In this document: piece by piece, positions 26,634 through 34,266 of the stretch
Layout of the letters: the number at the start of each line of letters is the position of its first letter
How positions within the stretch are numbered: position 1 is the first letter of the stretch
Source: Chlorobiaceae bacterium
GTDB taxonomy: Bacteria; Bacteroidota; Chlorobiia; Chlorobiales; Chlorobiaceae
Reading direction: 5' to 3'
DNA: 34,552 nucleotides
Assembly: GCA_013334485.1 (NCBI GenBank)
Contig: JAAXXL010000025.1
Coordinates: 1 to 34,552 of the forward strand
The notes under the pieces: model-generated
Database searches by the model: none
Seen by the model: only the letters and a program-made list of their open reading frames with translations
What the model was told of the DNA's origin: nothing
Made by a program: the position numbers and the translations under genes

Positions 26634-27683
26634 ATGAGAATGAAACAGCTCTATCCTTGTCTGCTTGCCTTTTTTCTTTTTCTTGCTGGCTGCGCCGGTC
26701 AAAAAGATGATCAAACAACCAAAGAGAGATCTTCGAGTGACAAACTACAGGTTGGCCTTGTTTTTGATGTAGGGGGACGGGGTGATAAATCATTCAATGA
26801 CTCCGCCTACAACGGGCTTGAAATGGCCAAAAAGAAGCATGGAGTTACCTTTCTTTATGTTGAACCGCAGGGAGAGGGAGCTGATCGTGAAGCTGCGCTG
26901 CGCCAGATGGCATCGGATCCTGATACCGGCCTTATCATAGGAGTCGGTCTGCTTTTCAGTGATGATATTACAAGGATTGCGGCTGAATTTCCCGACAAGA
27001 AATTTGCATGCATCGATTATATCAGTAAACCGGGTGCCGTCATACCTGCAAATCTCCAGGGAGTGGTTTTTGAGGAGAAGAAAGGCTCTTATCTTGTTGG
27101 CGCTCTGGCCGCTCTTGTGAGCAAAACAAAGACGGTTGGATTTATTGGCGGCATGGAGTCTTCGGTTATCAAAAAATTCGAGACCGGCTTTATCAAAGGT
27201 GTTCACGCAGTTGATCCCCGCATCAAGGTTATTTCCGGCTACATCGGTATGACAGGGAGCGCTTTTGCCAACCCTTCCAAGGGCAAAGAGCTTGCACTCG
27301 GGCAGTTTGCCAGGGGAGCCGATATTATCTACGAAGCTGCCGGAGCAAGCGGACTTGGCGTGATTGAAGCTGCCAGGGAGACAAAAAAACTCGTTATCTG
27401 TACAGACCGTGATCAGGAGCCTGATGCACCCGGTTTTGTTTTGAGCAGTATGATCAAGGCTGTTGACCGTGCTGTGCTTAAAACGGTGGAAGGTGTGCTT
27501 GACGGTTCATTCAAGGGTGGAACGGTTGCTGTATACGGGCTGACTGATCGCTATACCGACTACGTCTATAATGATAAAAATTCAGCTCTGATCGGCCAGG
27601 AAAAATATGACAAAGTTGAGGCTTTCCGTAATAAAATAGTCGGTGGTGAAATTGTGGTCGATGAGAACGATACGGCACAATAA
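26634..27683 (+). CDS. BMP-family (PnrA/TmpC-like) substrate-binding lipoprotein
   Basis: The protein binds a small ligand, often a purine nucleoside in this family, for an ABC importer. The start at 26634 (MRMKQL) gives a proper lipoprotein signal with lipobox LAGC (Cys20); the longer open frame upstream overlaps the SDR gene and is not credible. ATG 26640 is equally possible. Family motifs follow: VGLVFDVGGRGDKSFNDSAYNGL, LIIGVGLLFSDDI, FACIDY, VVFEEKKGSYLVGALAALVSKTKTVGFIGGM, YEAAGASGLGVIEAA and TDRDQEPDAPGFVLSSMIK. The length of about 350 aa is normal. No permease or ATPase genes of the type are adjacent. A 143-bp gap without features separates it from the SDR. Confidence 0.9.
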   Translation: MRMKQLYPCLLAFFLFLAGCAGQKDDQTTKERSSSDKLQVGLVFDVGGRGDKSFNDSAYNGLEMAKKKHGVTFLYVEPQGEGADREAALRQMASDPDTGLIIGVGLLFSDDITRIAAEFPDKKFACIDYISKPGAVIPANLQGVVFEEKKGSYLVGALAALVSKTKTVGFIGGMESSVIKKFETGFIKGVHAVDPRIKVISGYIGMTGSAFANPSKGKELALGQFARGADIIYEAAGASGLGVIEAARETKKLVICTDRDQEPDAPGFVLSSMIKAVDRAVLKTVEGVLDGSFKGGTVAVYGLTDRYTDYVYNDKNSALIGQEKYDKVEAFRNKIVGGEIVVDENDTAQ

Positions 27684-27777
27684 TGGTTGGCGGTATGGCA
27701 GAACGGCTCTATCCTGTTGCCGGAATTGAATGTGCAGAGAGATGACAGCTTGTTAATTTTTATGAAGTATTATATTT

Positions 27778-28770
27778 GTGAATAACAAAATTCTTGTAAC
27801 CGGAGCGACAGGTTTTATTGGATCCCGTCTTGTAATCAAGCTTGCTGCTTCATCGGACGAAATCTTTGTTCTTGTCAGAAAGTCATCTGACTTGACTTCA
27901 CTCTCTGATGTATTGGATCGCATTCATCTGCTCTATGGTGATATAACCGATGGTGAGTCGATTAATGCTGCAATGAAGGGCATTGACTATGTCTATCATA
28001 CCGCAGGTCTTACCTATATGGGCGATAAAAAAAATGCCCTGCTTTATAAAATCAATGTTGATGGAACCAAAAATATCTTGCGTGCTGCAGCCGCAGAGGG
28101 TGTGAAAAGAGTTATTCATGTCAGCTCCATTACGGCTGTAGGTATTGCTTTTGACAAAAAGCCGGTCAATGAATCTGTTGTCTGGAATTTTGAAACGATC
28201 AGCCTTGAGTATGCAAGAACCAAACATATAGCAGAGCTTGAGGTCGCAAATGCCGTTAAAAAAGGACTTGACTGTGTGATTGTCAATCCGGCATTTGTGT
28301 TCGGTGCGGGTGATATCAATTTTAATGCCGGTCGTATAATCAAGGATGTCTATAACCGGAAGCTGCCCTTTTACCCTCTTGGCGGCATCTGCATCGTCGA
28401 TGTTGAAATTGTGGCGGAGGCCATCATATCGGCCATGGAAAAAGGGAGAACAGGTGAGCGCTACATTATCGGCGGCGAGAACGTCTCCTACAAAAAGCTT
28501 GCTGATACGATTTCACGGATTACCGGAGCGCCGAAAGTTCGTTTACCTATGCCATTCTGGATGGCAAAGATACTGAAGTTGATTCTGGATCTTTACAAGA
28601 ACAAAAACAGCATATCAAAGTTGTTCAACCTCTCCATGTTCAGGGTTGCATCCGAGTTTCTCTACTTTGATTCATCCAAGGCATCACGGGAGTTAAACAT
28701 GCGATACGAACCGCATGAACACAGTATTCGCAGCGCCTATGAGTGGTATCGTGACAGGAACCTTCTTTAG
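27778..28770 (+). CDS. Extended SDR, HpnA/dihydroflavonol-reductase-like NAD(P)-dependent epimerase or reductase
   Basis: The 330-aa product has Rossmann motif VTGATGFIGSRL (5-16), LLYGDITD, VYHTAG and INVDGTKNIL, catalytic Tyr-Lys in YARTKH, then VIVNPAFVFGAGD and GERYIIGGENVSYKKL. This order fits hopanoid-associated epimerase HpnA and dihydroflavonol-reductase-like extended SDRs, which act on lipid-linked or aglycone substrates. The exact substrate is unknown. The start is GTG. The gene ends in TAG, whose G is also the first base of the second MITE copy; before insertion the stop would have been the same TAG. The MITE separates it from the sugar operon downstream. Confidence 0.85.
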   Translation: MNNKILVTGATGFIGSRLVIKLAASSDEIFVLVRKSSDLTSLSDVLDRIHLLYGDITDGESINAAMKGIDYVYHTAGLTYMGDKKNALLYKINVDGTKNILRAAAAEGVKRVIHVSSITAVGIAFDKKPVNESVVWNFETISLEYARTKHIAELEVANAVKKGLDCVIVNPAFVFGAGDINFNAGRIIKDVYNRKLPFYPLGGICIVDVEIVAEAIISAMEKGRTGERYIIGGENVSYKKLADTISRITGAPKVRLPMPFWMAKILKLILDLYKNKNSISKLFNLSMFRVASEFLYFDSSKASRELNMRYEPHEHSIRSAYEWYRDRNLL

Positions 28771-28911
28771 GGCACCTCTATTTATTTGTTCCGAAACCCG
28801 ATTACTGCGTTGGGTGGTGCTCGAAATCCTCATGTACTACGTGTACACTCCGGTTTCTGTGCTCCATCCGCCTTGTCCTCGGGCTTCTCACGACAATAAA
28901 TAGAGGCGCCC
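28770..28911 (-). mobile_element. 142-bp MITE-like element, copy 2
   Basis: This is the reverse complement of the element at 13996-14137, with four substitutions in 142 bp. Terminal repeats match at 16 of 17 positions (GGCGCC replaces GGCACC at one end). The 4-bp flanks TTTA (28766-28769 and 28912-28915) form a target duplication different from copy 1, so the two insertions are independent. The left end falls inside the stop codon of the extended SDR, and the right end lies 80 nt before the sugar operon. Confidence 0.9.
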
Positions 28912-28972
28912 TTTAGTTGAGGCTGATTTGCTGTCTACCCGATGATTGAATAAATATTTAACAATACATTAC

Positions 28973-28980
28973 TATCTTTG
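28973..28980 (+). promoter_or_regulatory. Weak candidate -7 element for the sugar operon
   Basis: TATCTTTG matches the TAnnTTTG -7 consensus known in Bacteroidetes and ends 11 nt before the ATG at 28992. A good -33 TTTG is not evident, and I do not know that Chlorobi use this consensus. It is listed only because it lies in the 80 bp between the mobile element and the operon. Confidence 0.2.
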
Positions 28981-28991
28981 CAAATAGTGAA

Positions 28992-30098
28992 ATGAGTTTC
29001 AACCCTTTTTTCAGCACAGTTCACAGGTTTTTCATGCGGAATCAAACAAAATCCGGCGCATCATGGACCGGTTACGTTGGTCTTTCTCTTGGTGTTTTAC
29101 TTATTGGCTATCTTTTCAGCCAGGTTGATCTCCAGGGCGCTGTTGAGCGGATTTCGCTTATCGGTTTCTCATCACTTTTTATTTTTCTGCCCTATCTCGG
29201 CCTTCATGTGCTTGAGTCCATTGCCTGGTTCATGCTCTTCCCCGGAAGCAGTGTGCCGATATCTTTTTTCAAACTTCTGAAAATCCAGTTGATTGCAGAG
29301 ACGGTTTCCATGACACTTCCCGCTGGCGTAGCCGTTGGTGAACCTCTTCGTCCCTTTCTCTGTTCCAGGTTTATGGGTATACCGATTCCCGCCGGCGTTG
29401 CAAGTGTTGCCGTTCGCAAGCTCATGCTTGGTGTTGCCCAGGGGATCTATACTATTTTCTGTGCAGTAGCGGGTTTTACCTTTCTTCAGACGGTCTCCTT
29501 CAGGATGCTTGGATTCGGGGGTCTGGGTACGATCATGATAGCAACGGGCATAGCTGTTTTTCTGATATTTCTCTCTCTGCTTTTTCTGCTCCTTAACGGC
29601 AGGGCGGCTCAGAAGGTGCACGCTCTGTTGATGCTGATCCCGTTCAACCGGGTGAAGCTCTGGCTGCTCTCGAAAGAGTCCGCATTTCTTGATACGGATG
29701 TTGAATTAAAGCACTTCCGTGGCCCTTTTGCCGCCAGGCTTGTACCGATAATGCTGATCTATGTGCTCGCCTGGTTCATGCTTGCCATCGAGAGTTATAT
29801 TATCCTGACCCTTCTCGGAGTAAAGATCTCTTTTTTTCAGGTGCTTGCCATAGATGCATCGCTTACCATGCTTCGGGTCCTTTTTTTCTTCGTACCTTCG
29901 GGTCTTGGGGTACAGGATCTCGGATACATAGCGTTTTTTCAGGCGCTCGGAATTCAGGATTATCTGGCTTTAGGGGGGGCATTTGTGCTTTTGAGGCGGT
30001 TCAAGGAGCTTCTGTGGTACGCATTTGGCTACGGGATTATGTTTTTTTCAGGTGTTCATCTGCGTGATGCTGAACAGATCAGTCAAAAAAATTCATGA
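28992..30098 (+). CDS. Lysylphosphatidylglycerol-synthase-type membrane protein (UPF0104/PF03706)
   Basis: The 368-aa product has about eight hydrophobic segments between residues 28 and 350. It contains family features LPYLGLHVLESIAWFMLFPG, TLPAGVAVGEPLRP near residue 110 and FFFVPSGLGVQDLGYIAFF near residue 300. This is the flippase-like half of MprF-type proteins without the aminoacyl-transferase domain. Stand-alone members often occur in glycan or glycolipid clusters and are suspected of moving lipid-linked products across the inner membrane. Here it heads an operon of sugar genes and overlaps the next gene by 4 nt (ATGA), suggesting export or flipping of the product those genes make. That role is inference. 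Confidence 0.85.
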   Translation: MSFNPFFSTVHRFFMRNQTKSGASWTGYVGLSLGVLLIGYLFSQVDLQGAVERISLIGFSSLFIFLPYLGLHVLESIAWFMLFPGSSVPISFFKLLKIQLIAETVSMTLPAGVAVGEPLRPFLCSRFMGIPIPAGVASVAVRKLMLGVAQGIYTIFCAVAGFTFLQTVSFRMLGFGGLGTIMIATGIAVFLIFLSLLFLLLNGRAAQKVHALLMLIPFNRVKLWLLSKESAFLDTDVELKHFRGPFAARLVPIMLIYVLAWFMLAIESYIILTLLGVKISFFQVLAIDASLTMLRVLFFFVPSGLGVQDLGYIAFFQALGIQDYLALGGAFVLLRRFKELLWYAFGYGIMFFSGVHLRDAEQISQKNS

Positions 30099-31051
30099 GG
30101 AAAAAAGTTTTATTTATATGCGGTTCGATGAATCAGACCACCCAGATGCATCAGATTGCATCGGGCTTGGAGGATTACGACCAGTACTTTTCAACTTTTT
30201 TCAGTGACGGCCTCCTCGGTACCGCCAGTGATATGGGGTTGCTTGAATTTACCATCATGGGTCGCAAGCGCTCGGACCGTACTCTCGACTATCTTCGTTC
30301 CCATAATCTTAAGCTTGATATAGGCGGATACAGCCATACCTATGATCTTGTTGTAACCTGTACAGATCTTATTGTTCCGAAACATATCCGCCGCAGGAAA
30401 ATTGTACTTGTACAGGAGGGGATGACTGAACCGGAAACCATTTTCTACCATCTTGCCAGAAACTTTCAATGGGTTCCCCGCTGGATTGCCGGAACAGCGA
30501 CCACAGGGTTGTCGGATGCGTATGAAAAGTTCTGCGTTGCCAGTGAAGGGTACCGTGATCTCTTTATTCGCAAAGGGGTGAACCCTGCAAAAATTGAGGT
30601 GACAAGCATACCCAATTTCGACAATTGTGAGCAGTACCTTCAGAATGATTTCGAACATCGCGATTACATTCTAGTCTGTACATCGGATAATCGTGAAACC
30701 TTTATCTACGAAAACCGCCCGAAAAATATCAGAAAGTATCTTGAAATGGCTGAAGGGCGGCAGCTTCTTTTCAAGCTCCATCCCAATGAAAATGCCGAAA
30801 GAGCCAGAAGGGAGATTGAACTTTATGCTCCCGACGCACTTGTTTTCAGTGAAGGCCGTACAGAGGAGATGATCGCCAATTCGCGAATGCTGATTGCCCA
30901 GTTTTCATCCACAATTTTTGTCGGTTCCGCCCTGAACAAGGTTGTTCATTGCGGTCTGGATCCAGCGGAGCTGAAACGGCTTACTCCGATACAGAATAAA
31001 TCGGCGGCAAAAAAAATAGCTGATGTCTGCCGGAAAGTGCTGGAGGGATGA
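30095..31051 (+). CDS. GT-B-fold glycosyltransferase-like protein
   Basis: The 318-aa product starts KKVLFICGSMNQTTQMHQIA, an N-terminal Rossmann-like start with a GSMNQTTQMH loop. The C-terminal half contains LLFKLHPNENAERARREIELYAPDALVFSEGRTEEMIANSRMLIAQFSSTIFVGSALNK, the layout of nucleotide-sugar binding in capsule and CDP-glycerol-type transferases and UDP-GlcNAc 2-epimerase-like folds. I cannot name donor or acceptor. Because the three following genes would make a CMP-activated acidic sugar, it is the best candidate for the transferase using that donor. Its translation is coupled to the upstream membrane-protein gene. An epimerase rather than transferase activity cannot be excluded. Confidence 0.7.
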   Translation: MRKKVLFICGSMNQTTQMHQIASGLEDYDQYFSTFFSDGLLGTASDMGLLEFTIMGRKRSDRTLDYLRSHNLKLDIGGYSHTYDLVVTCTDLIVPKHIRRRKIVLVQEGMTEPETIFYHLARNFQWVPRWIAGTATTGLSDAYEKFCVASEGYRDLFIRKGVNPAKIEVTSIPNFDNCEQYLQNDFEHRDYILVCTSDNRETFIYENRPKNIRKYLEMAEGRQLLFKLHPNENAERARREIELYAPDALVFSEGRTEEMIANSRMLIAQFSSTIFVGSALNKVVHCGLDPAELKRLTPIQNKSAAKKIADVCRKVLEG

Positions 31052-31102
31052 GTGGTTTTCAACAAAAAGAGAGTGTTTAACGTGCCTGTAAATTAACGCG
31101 CA

Positions 31103-31816
31103 ATGCATACCGTAGCGATCATACCTGCAAGAGGCGGCTCAAAAGGTCTCAAAAACAAAAATATCTATCCGGTGGCAGGCCAGCCGCTGCTTGCCTGGAC
31201 TATCCAGCAGGCACTCTCTTCGAAGCGGATTGACAGGGTTTTCGTTTCGACTGATGACCTTGATATTGCTGCTGTTGCAAAAGCATACGGAGCAGAGGTG
31301 ATTGAGCGTCCGGAGGAATTGTCCGGTGACAAGGCTACCTCCGAATCAGCCATTCTGCACGCAGCAGGGGTTATTGAAGGTGAACATGGTCTCCCGATCA
31401 AAACAATAGTCTTTCTGCAGGCAACCTCTCCCCTGAGAAAACCGGACGATATCGACCGGGCTGTTGAGCTCTTTGAATGCGATGGGGCAGACTCCCTGAT
31501 TTCGGTCACAAGAGCTGATGACCTTACCATCTGGGAATCAAGGGCGGGGAAGTGGAGCAGCCTTAACTTTGATTACCGCAATCGCGGCATGCGCCAGGAT
31601 CGTCCTGCGCAGTTCATCGAGAACGGTTCAATCTATATTTTTACGCCCGGCACCATCAAGAGCTTTAATAACCGGATCGGCGCCAGATTAAGTGCCTATG
31701 AGATGGAGTTCTGGCAGACATGGGAGATTGATACTGTTGAAGAAATAGATTTAATTGAGTTTTACCTATACAAAAAAAACCTGGCCGGCCAGGTGGCAGA
31801 GCTGAAAAACCAATAG
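31103..31816 (+). CDS. CMP-sugar synthetase, acylneuraminate cytidylyltransferase (NeuA) type
   Basis: The 237-aa enzyme couples an ulosonic acid to CMP with release of pyrophosphate. The start is [20 protein letters not shown] (residues 1-20), the NeuA-type CTP-binding loop, followed by [54 protein letters not shown] and a late ENGSIYIF. KdsB enzymes for CMP-Kdo instead begin with PARYxSSRxPGKPL. So the enzyme belongs to the sialic/legionaminic side of the superfamily even though its neighbours resemble Kdo8N synthesis genes. Substrate is therefore uncertain: 8-amino-Kdo or another amino-ulosonate. It is 51 nt downstream of the transferase and 12 nt before the dehydrogenase. Confidence 0.88.
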   Translation: MHTVAIIPARGGSKGLKNKNIYPVAGQPLLAWTIQQALSSKRIDRVFVSTDDLDIAAVAKAYGAEVIERPEELSGDKATSESAILHAAGVIEGEHGLPIKTIVFLQATSPLRKPDDIDRAVELFECDGADSLISVTRADDLTIWESRAGKWSSLNFDYRNRGMRQDRPAQFIENGSIYIFTPGTIKSFNNRIGARLSAYEMEFWQTWEIDTVEEIDLIEFYLYKKNLAGQVAELKNQ

Positions 31817-31828
31817 ACCACTGTTGTT

Positions 31829-32959
31829 ATGAATTTTTTTTTATCCACCGATCTTGTCATCGGGGTGAATGAAGCATTGAACCTCAATGAGCATCTTGCT
31901 CATCTTGCCGTGCAGAAGCCCGGCATTATCTACGATGCCAATCTGGCGGGCAATCTCTATTTTCAGGATGTTCTGAAAAATATTACCACCGGATACAAAA
32001 ATTCGGTACTCTACTGTAACGAATTCGGTGGCGAGCCGACCTACGCGCACCTGGAGAACGTAGCGGAATTTTTCAGGGGCAATGTTCCTGATGGAATTAT
32101 TGCCATAGGCGGAGGCAGTACTCTTGATCTCGGCAAAGGGGTTGCGCTGCTTCTTACCAATCAGGTACCCGCGCTCTCGCTCAAGGGATTTCCGAAAGGG
32201 GTCAACGATCCTCTTCCTCTTGTAACAGTTCCTTCACTGCTTGGAAGCGGCGCAGAGGTCAGTTTTAATGCAGTCTTTATTGATGAGGCTGAGGGGCGCA
32301 AACTCGGCATCAACAGCCGGAAGAATTTCCCCAAAAAAGCAGTTATCGATCCGAACCTCTCCATGACCGCTCCGATGGAGAGCGTCATAGCCTCAGCCAT
32401 GGACAGTCTTGTTCACTGTGTTGACAGTTTCGGTTCAGTCAAGCACACTGCGCTTAGCCGGATATTTTCCGTTGAGGGCTTTCAGCGTACCTTTTATGCC
32501 CTTCAGCAGGGTCAGCTTGACCGGGCTGAATCCCGACTTGATCTTGCCATAGGGAGTGTTTGCGGTACGGTTGCCCTAATGAACTCGGGAGATGGCCCGA
32601 CCAACGGTTTTGCCTACTATCTCGGAGTCAAGCACAAGGTGCCTCACGGTCTTGCAGGAGCAATCTTTCTCAAGGAGGTCATGCGCTACAACCATAATCA
32701 TGGCTATGAGAAGTATGCCCTGCTCAATCCGATGAGAAGCTCACCTTCACCAGCAGAGGCTACTTCCGAACTGCTTGACGAGATGGATGCTCTCTACCGG
32801 CAGCTTCAGATTCCGACCCTTTCCCGTTACGGTTACGGACGGGATAATGCCGCCGAGTTTGCACACAATGCATCGGAAGCGCTGAAAGGCTCATTCTCGG
32901 GCAATCCGGTTGAGTTTACCGAAGAGTCGGCAAGATCTGTAGTTTTTCAATTAACCTAA
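31829..32959 (+). CDS. kdnB: Iron-type alcohol dehydrogenase resembling KdnB (Kdo 8-oxidase)
   Basis: KdnB oxidises the C8 alcohol of Kdo to an aldehyde in the two-step synthesis of 8-amino-Kdo known in Shewanella. The 376-aa product is a group III dehydrogenase with IIAIGGGSTLDLGKGVALLLTN (90-111) for NAD(P), VPSLLGSGAEVS (134-145), and metal ligands Asp192 and His196 in MDSLVHCVD. In FucO the third ligand is His in AHPLG; here that position is Tyr263, and His269 and His273 follow in VKHKVPHG. The segment GFAYYLGVKH resembles the KdnB sequence as I remember it. Position directly before a KdnA-like aminotransferase, 16 nt apart, is the main support. Another dehydrogenase role is possible. Confidence 0.7.
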   Translation: MNFFLSTDLVIGVNEALNLNEHLAHLAVQKPGIIYDANLAGNLYFQDVLKNITTGYKNSVLYCNEFGGEPTYAHLENVAEFFRGNVPDGIIAIGGGSTLDLGKGVALLLTNQVPALSLKGFPKGVNDPLPLVTVPSLLGSGAEVSFNAVFIDEAEGRKLGINSRKNFPKKAVIDPNLSMTAPMESVIASAMDSLVHCVDSFGSVKHTALSRIFSVEGFQRTFYALQQGQLDRAESRLDLAIGSVCGTVALMNSGDGPTNGFAYYLGVKHKVPHGLAGAIFLKEVMRYNHNHGYEKYALLNPMRSSPSPAEATSELLDEMDALYRQLQIPTLSRYGYGRDNAAEFAHNASEALKGSFSGNPVEFTEESARSVVFQLT

Positions 32960-32975
32960 AGGAGTAAAAGAGAGT

Positions 32976-34133
32976 ATGGCTGGTGCAGAACTAATCGGTC
33001 GGGAGGAGCTGGCCGAAATTCAGGAACTTTTCAGCAGAGAAAAGGTCAATCTCTACCGTTACGGCGGAGGTAATTACAAGGCTCGTGAGTTTGAAGAGAA
33101 ATTTGCCGCATGGATGGGGGTAAAGTATGCCCACGCCGTATCGTCAGGAACAGCGGCAATTCACTGCGCGCTTGCCGGTGCTGGAATTGCCCCCGGTGAC
33201 GAAGTTATTACAACAGCATGGACCTTCATTGCCCCTGTTGAGGCAATCAGTGCTCTTGGCGCCGTACCGGTGCCAGTTGAGCTCGATGAGACCTACCACC
33301 TCGACCCGCTTGAGATAGAGAATGCCATCACTCCGGCCACAAAGGCGGTCGTTGCCATACCGATGTGGGCTTCACCGAAAATGGATGAAATAGCTGCAAT
33401 CTGCCGCAAACACAACCTTATTCTCATTGAGGATGCTGCCCAGGCGCTTGGTGCATCTTACAAGGGGCGTAAACTCGGTACTATCGGCAGTGTGGCCTCT
33501 TTCTCGTTTGATGCAGGCAAGACGCTCCATACCGGTGAAGGTGGGATTATTATTACCAATGACAAGGAGATCTACGACCGTGCTGCGGAGTTTTCTGATC
33601 ATGGCCACATGCATATCCCTGGTCTGCCGAGAGGCAAAGATCCCCGTCGCTCCAAAGGACTCAACCTTCGTCTCAGCGAAGTGACGGCGGCAATAGGGCT
33701 TGCCCAGCTTGCCAAAATCGAGATGATCCTTTCGAAATCACGGGAGAACAAGAAGAAAATCAAGGACGCAATCCGTTATCTTCCGAACATCACTCTCCGT
33801 CCGTTCAGTGATGAAGAGGGATCACAGGGTGATACCCTTATTTTCAGGGTGAGGGACCGCGAGGCCGCGCTGCAGCTTGAGGCACATCTTCTGGAGCATG
33901 GCTTTGGTACCAAAATTCTGCCGGAAGCTCTTGACTGGCATTTTGCTGGCGTATGGGGTCATCTGCTCGGAGAGTATGACCGCTATCGTGATGCTGATCT
34001 TGAGGCACTCTGGCCAAAAACCGGCACCATGCTTCGTAGCAGTATCTGTATTAACATACCGGTGCTGATTGATGAACCGACCATTGAAAAACTGGTACAG
34101 GCTATTATTTCAGGAGCGAAGAGGATCGGATAA
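32976..34133 (+). CDS. kdnA: DegT-family PLP aminotransferase resembling KdnA (8-amino-Kdo transaminase)
   Basis: KdnA transfers an amino group from glutamate to the C8 aldehyde of oxidised Kdo, giving 8-amino-3,8-dideoxy-octulosonate. The 385-aa product has SSGTAAIHCAL (56-66), PMWASPKMDEIAAICRKHNL, Asp153 in LIEDAAQALGAS, the PLP Lys182 in FSFDAGKTLHTGEGG, and EFSDHGHMHI then RSKGLNLRLSEVTAAIGLAQL. The SFDxxKTxxxGEGG, FSDHGHxHI and KKxIKDA segments match Shewanella KdnA as remembered and are not typical of nucleotide-sugar aminotransferases such as ArnB or PseC. AGGAG at 32960-32964 supports the ATG. This is the last gene of the operon, closed by a terminator 18 nt after the stop. Confidence 0.75.
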   Translation: MAGAELIGREELAEIQELFSREKVNLYRYGGGNYKAREFEEKFAAWMGVKYAHAVSSGTAAIHCALAGAGIAPGDEVITTAWTFIAPVEAISALGAVPVPVELDETYHLDPLEIENAITPATKAVVAIPMWASPKMDEIAAICRKHNLILIEDAAQALGASYKGRKLGTIGSVASFSFDAGKTLHTGEGGIIITNDKEIYDRAAEFSDHGHMHIPGLPRGKDPRRSKGLNLRLSEVTAAIGLAQLAKIEMILSKSRENKKKIKDAIRYLPNITLRPFSDEEGSQGDTLIFRVRDREAALQLEAHLLEHGFGTKILPEALDWHFAGVWGHLLGEYDRYRDADLEALWPKTGTMLRSSICINIPVLIDEPTIEKLVQAIISGAKRIG

Positions 34134-34150
34134 CAGAGAGAAATTGGTAA

Positions 34151-34193
34151 AACTGAAAAAGCCTGCGACGAGCAGGCTTTTTCAGTTTTTTTT
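34151..34193. terminator. Rho-independent terminator after the sugar operon, probably bidirectional
   Basis: AACTGAAAAAGCCTGC (34151-34166) pairs with GCAGGCTTTTTCAGTT (34172-34187) over 16 bp with a 5-nt loop, followed by six T. In the other direction a run of four T follows, so it can also end the tRNA-Cys transcript. Confidence 0.92.
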
Positions 34194-34266
34194 GGAGGCG
34201 AAGAGCGGATTCGAACCGCTGTACAAGGTTTTGCAGACCTCTGCCTAACCACTCGGCCACTTCGCC
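34193..34266 (-). tRNA. trnC: tRNA-Cys, anticodon GCA, CCA encoded
   Basis: Read on the minus strand, the acceptor stem is GGCGAAG/CTTCGCC, the D-stem GCC/GGC, the anticodon stem GAGGT/ACCTT (one G-U pair) around CTGCAAA with anticodon GCA, and the T-arm AGCGG-TTCGAAT-CCGCT. The discriminator base is U73, an identity element for cysteinyl-tRNA synthetase. CCA is encoded (34193-34195). It converges on the sugar operon. Confidence 0.96.

Noticed and set aside
27771-27778. TATATTTG as a Bacteroidetes-like promoter for the extended SDR
   Set aside because: It matches the -7 consensus with a TTG 18 nt upstream, but its last base is the first base of the GTG start, so transcription would begin inside the coding sequence.
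34193-34266. tRNA-Cys as an integrated-island attachment site
   Set aside because: No direct repeat of the tRNA 3' end and no integrase gene are visible in the window.
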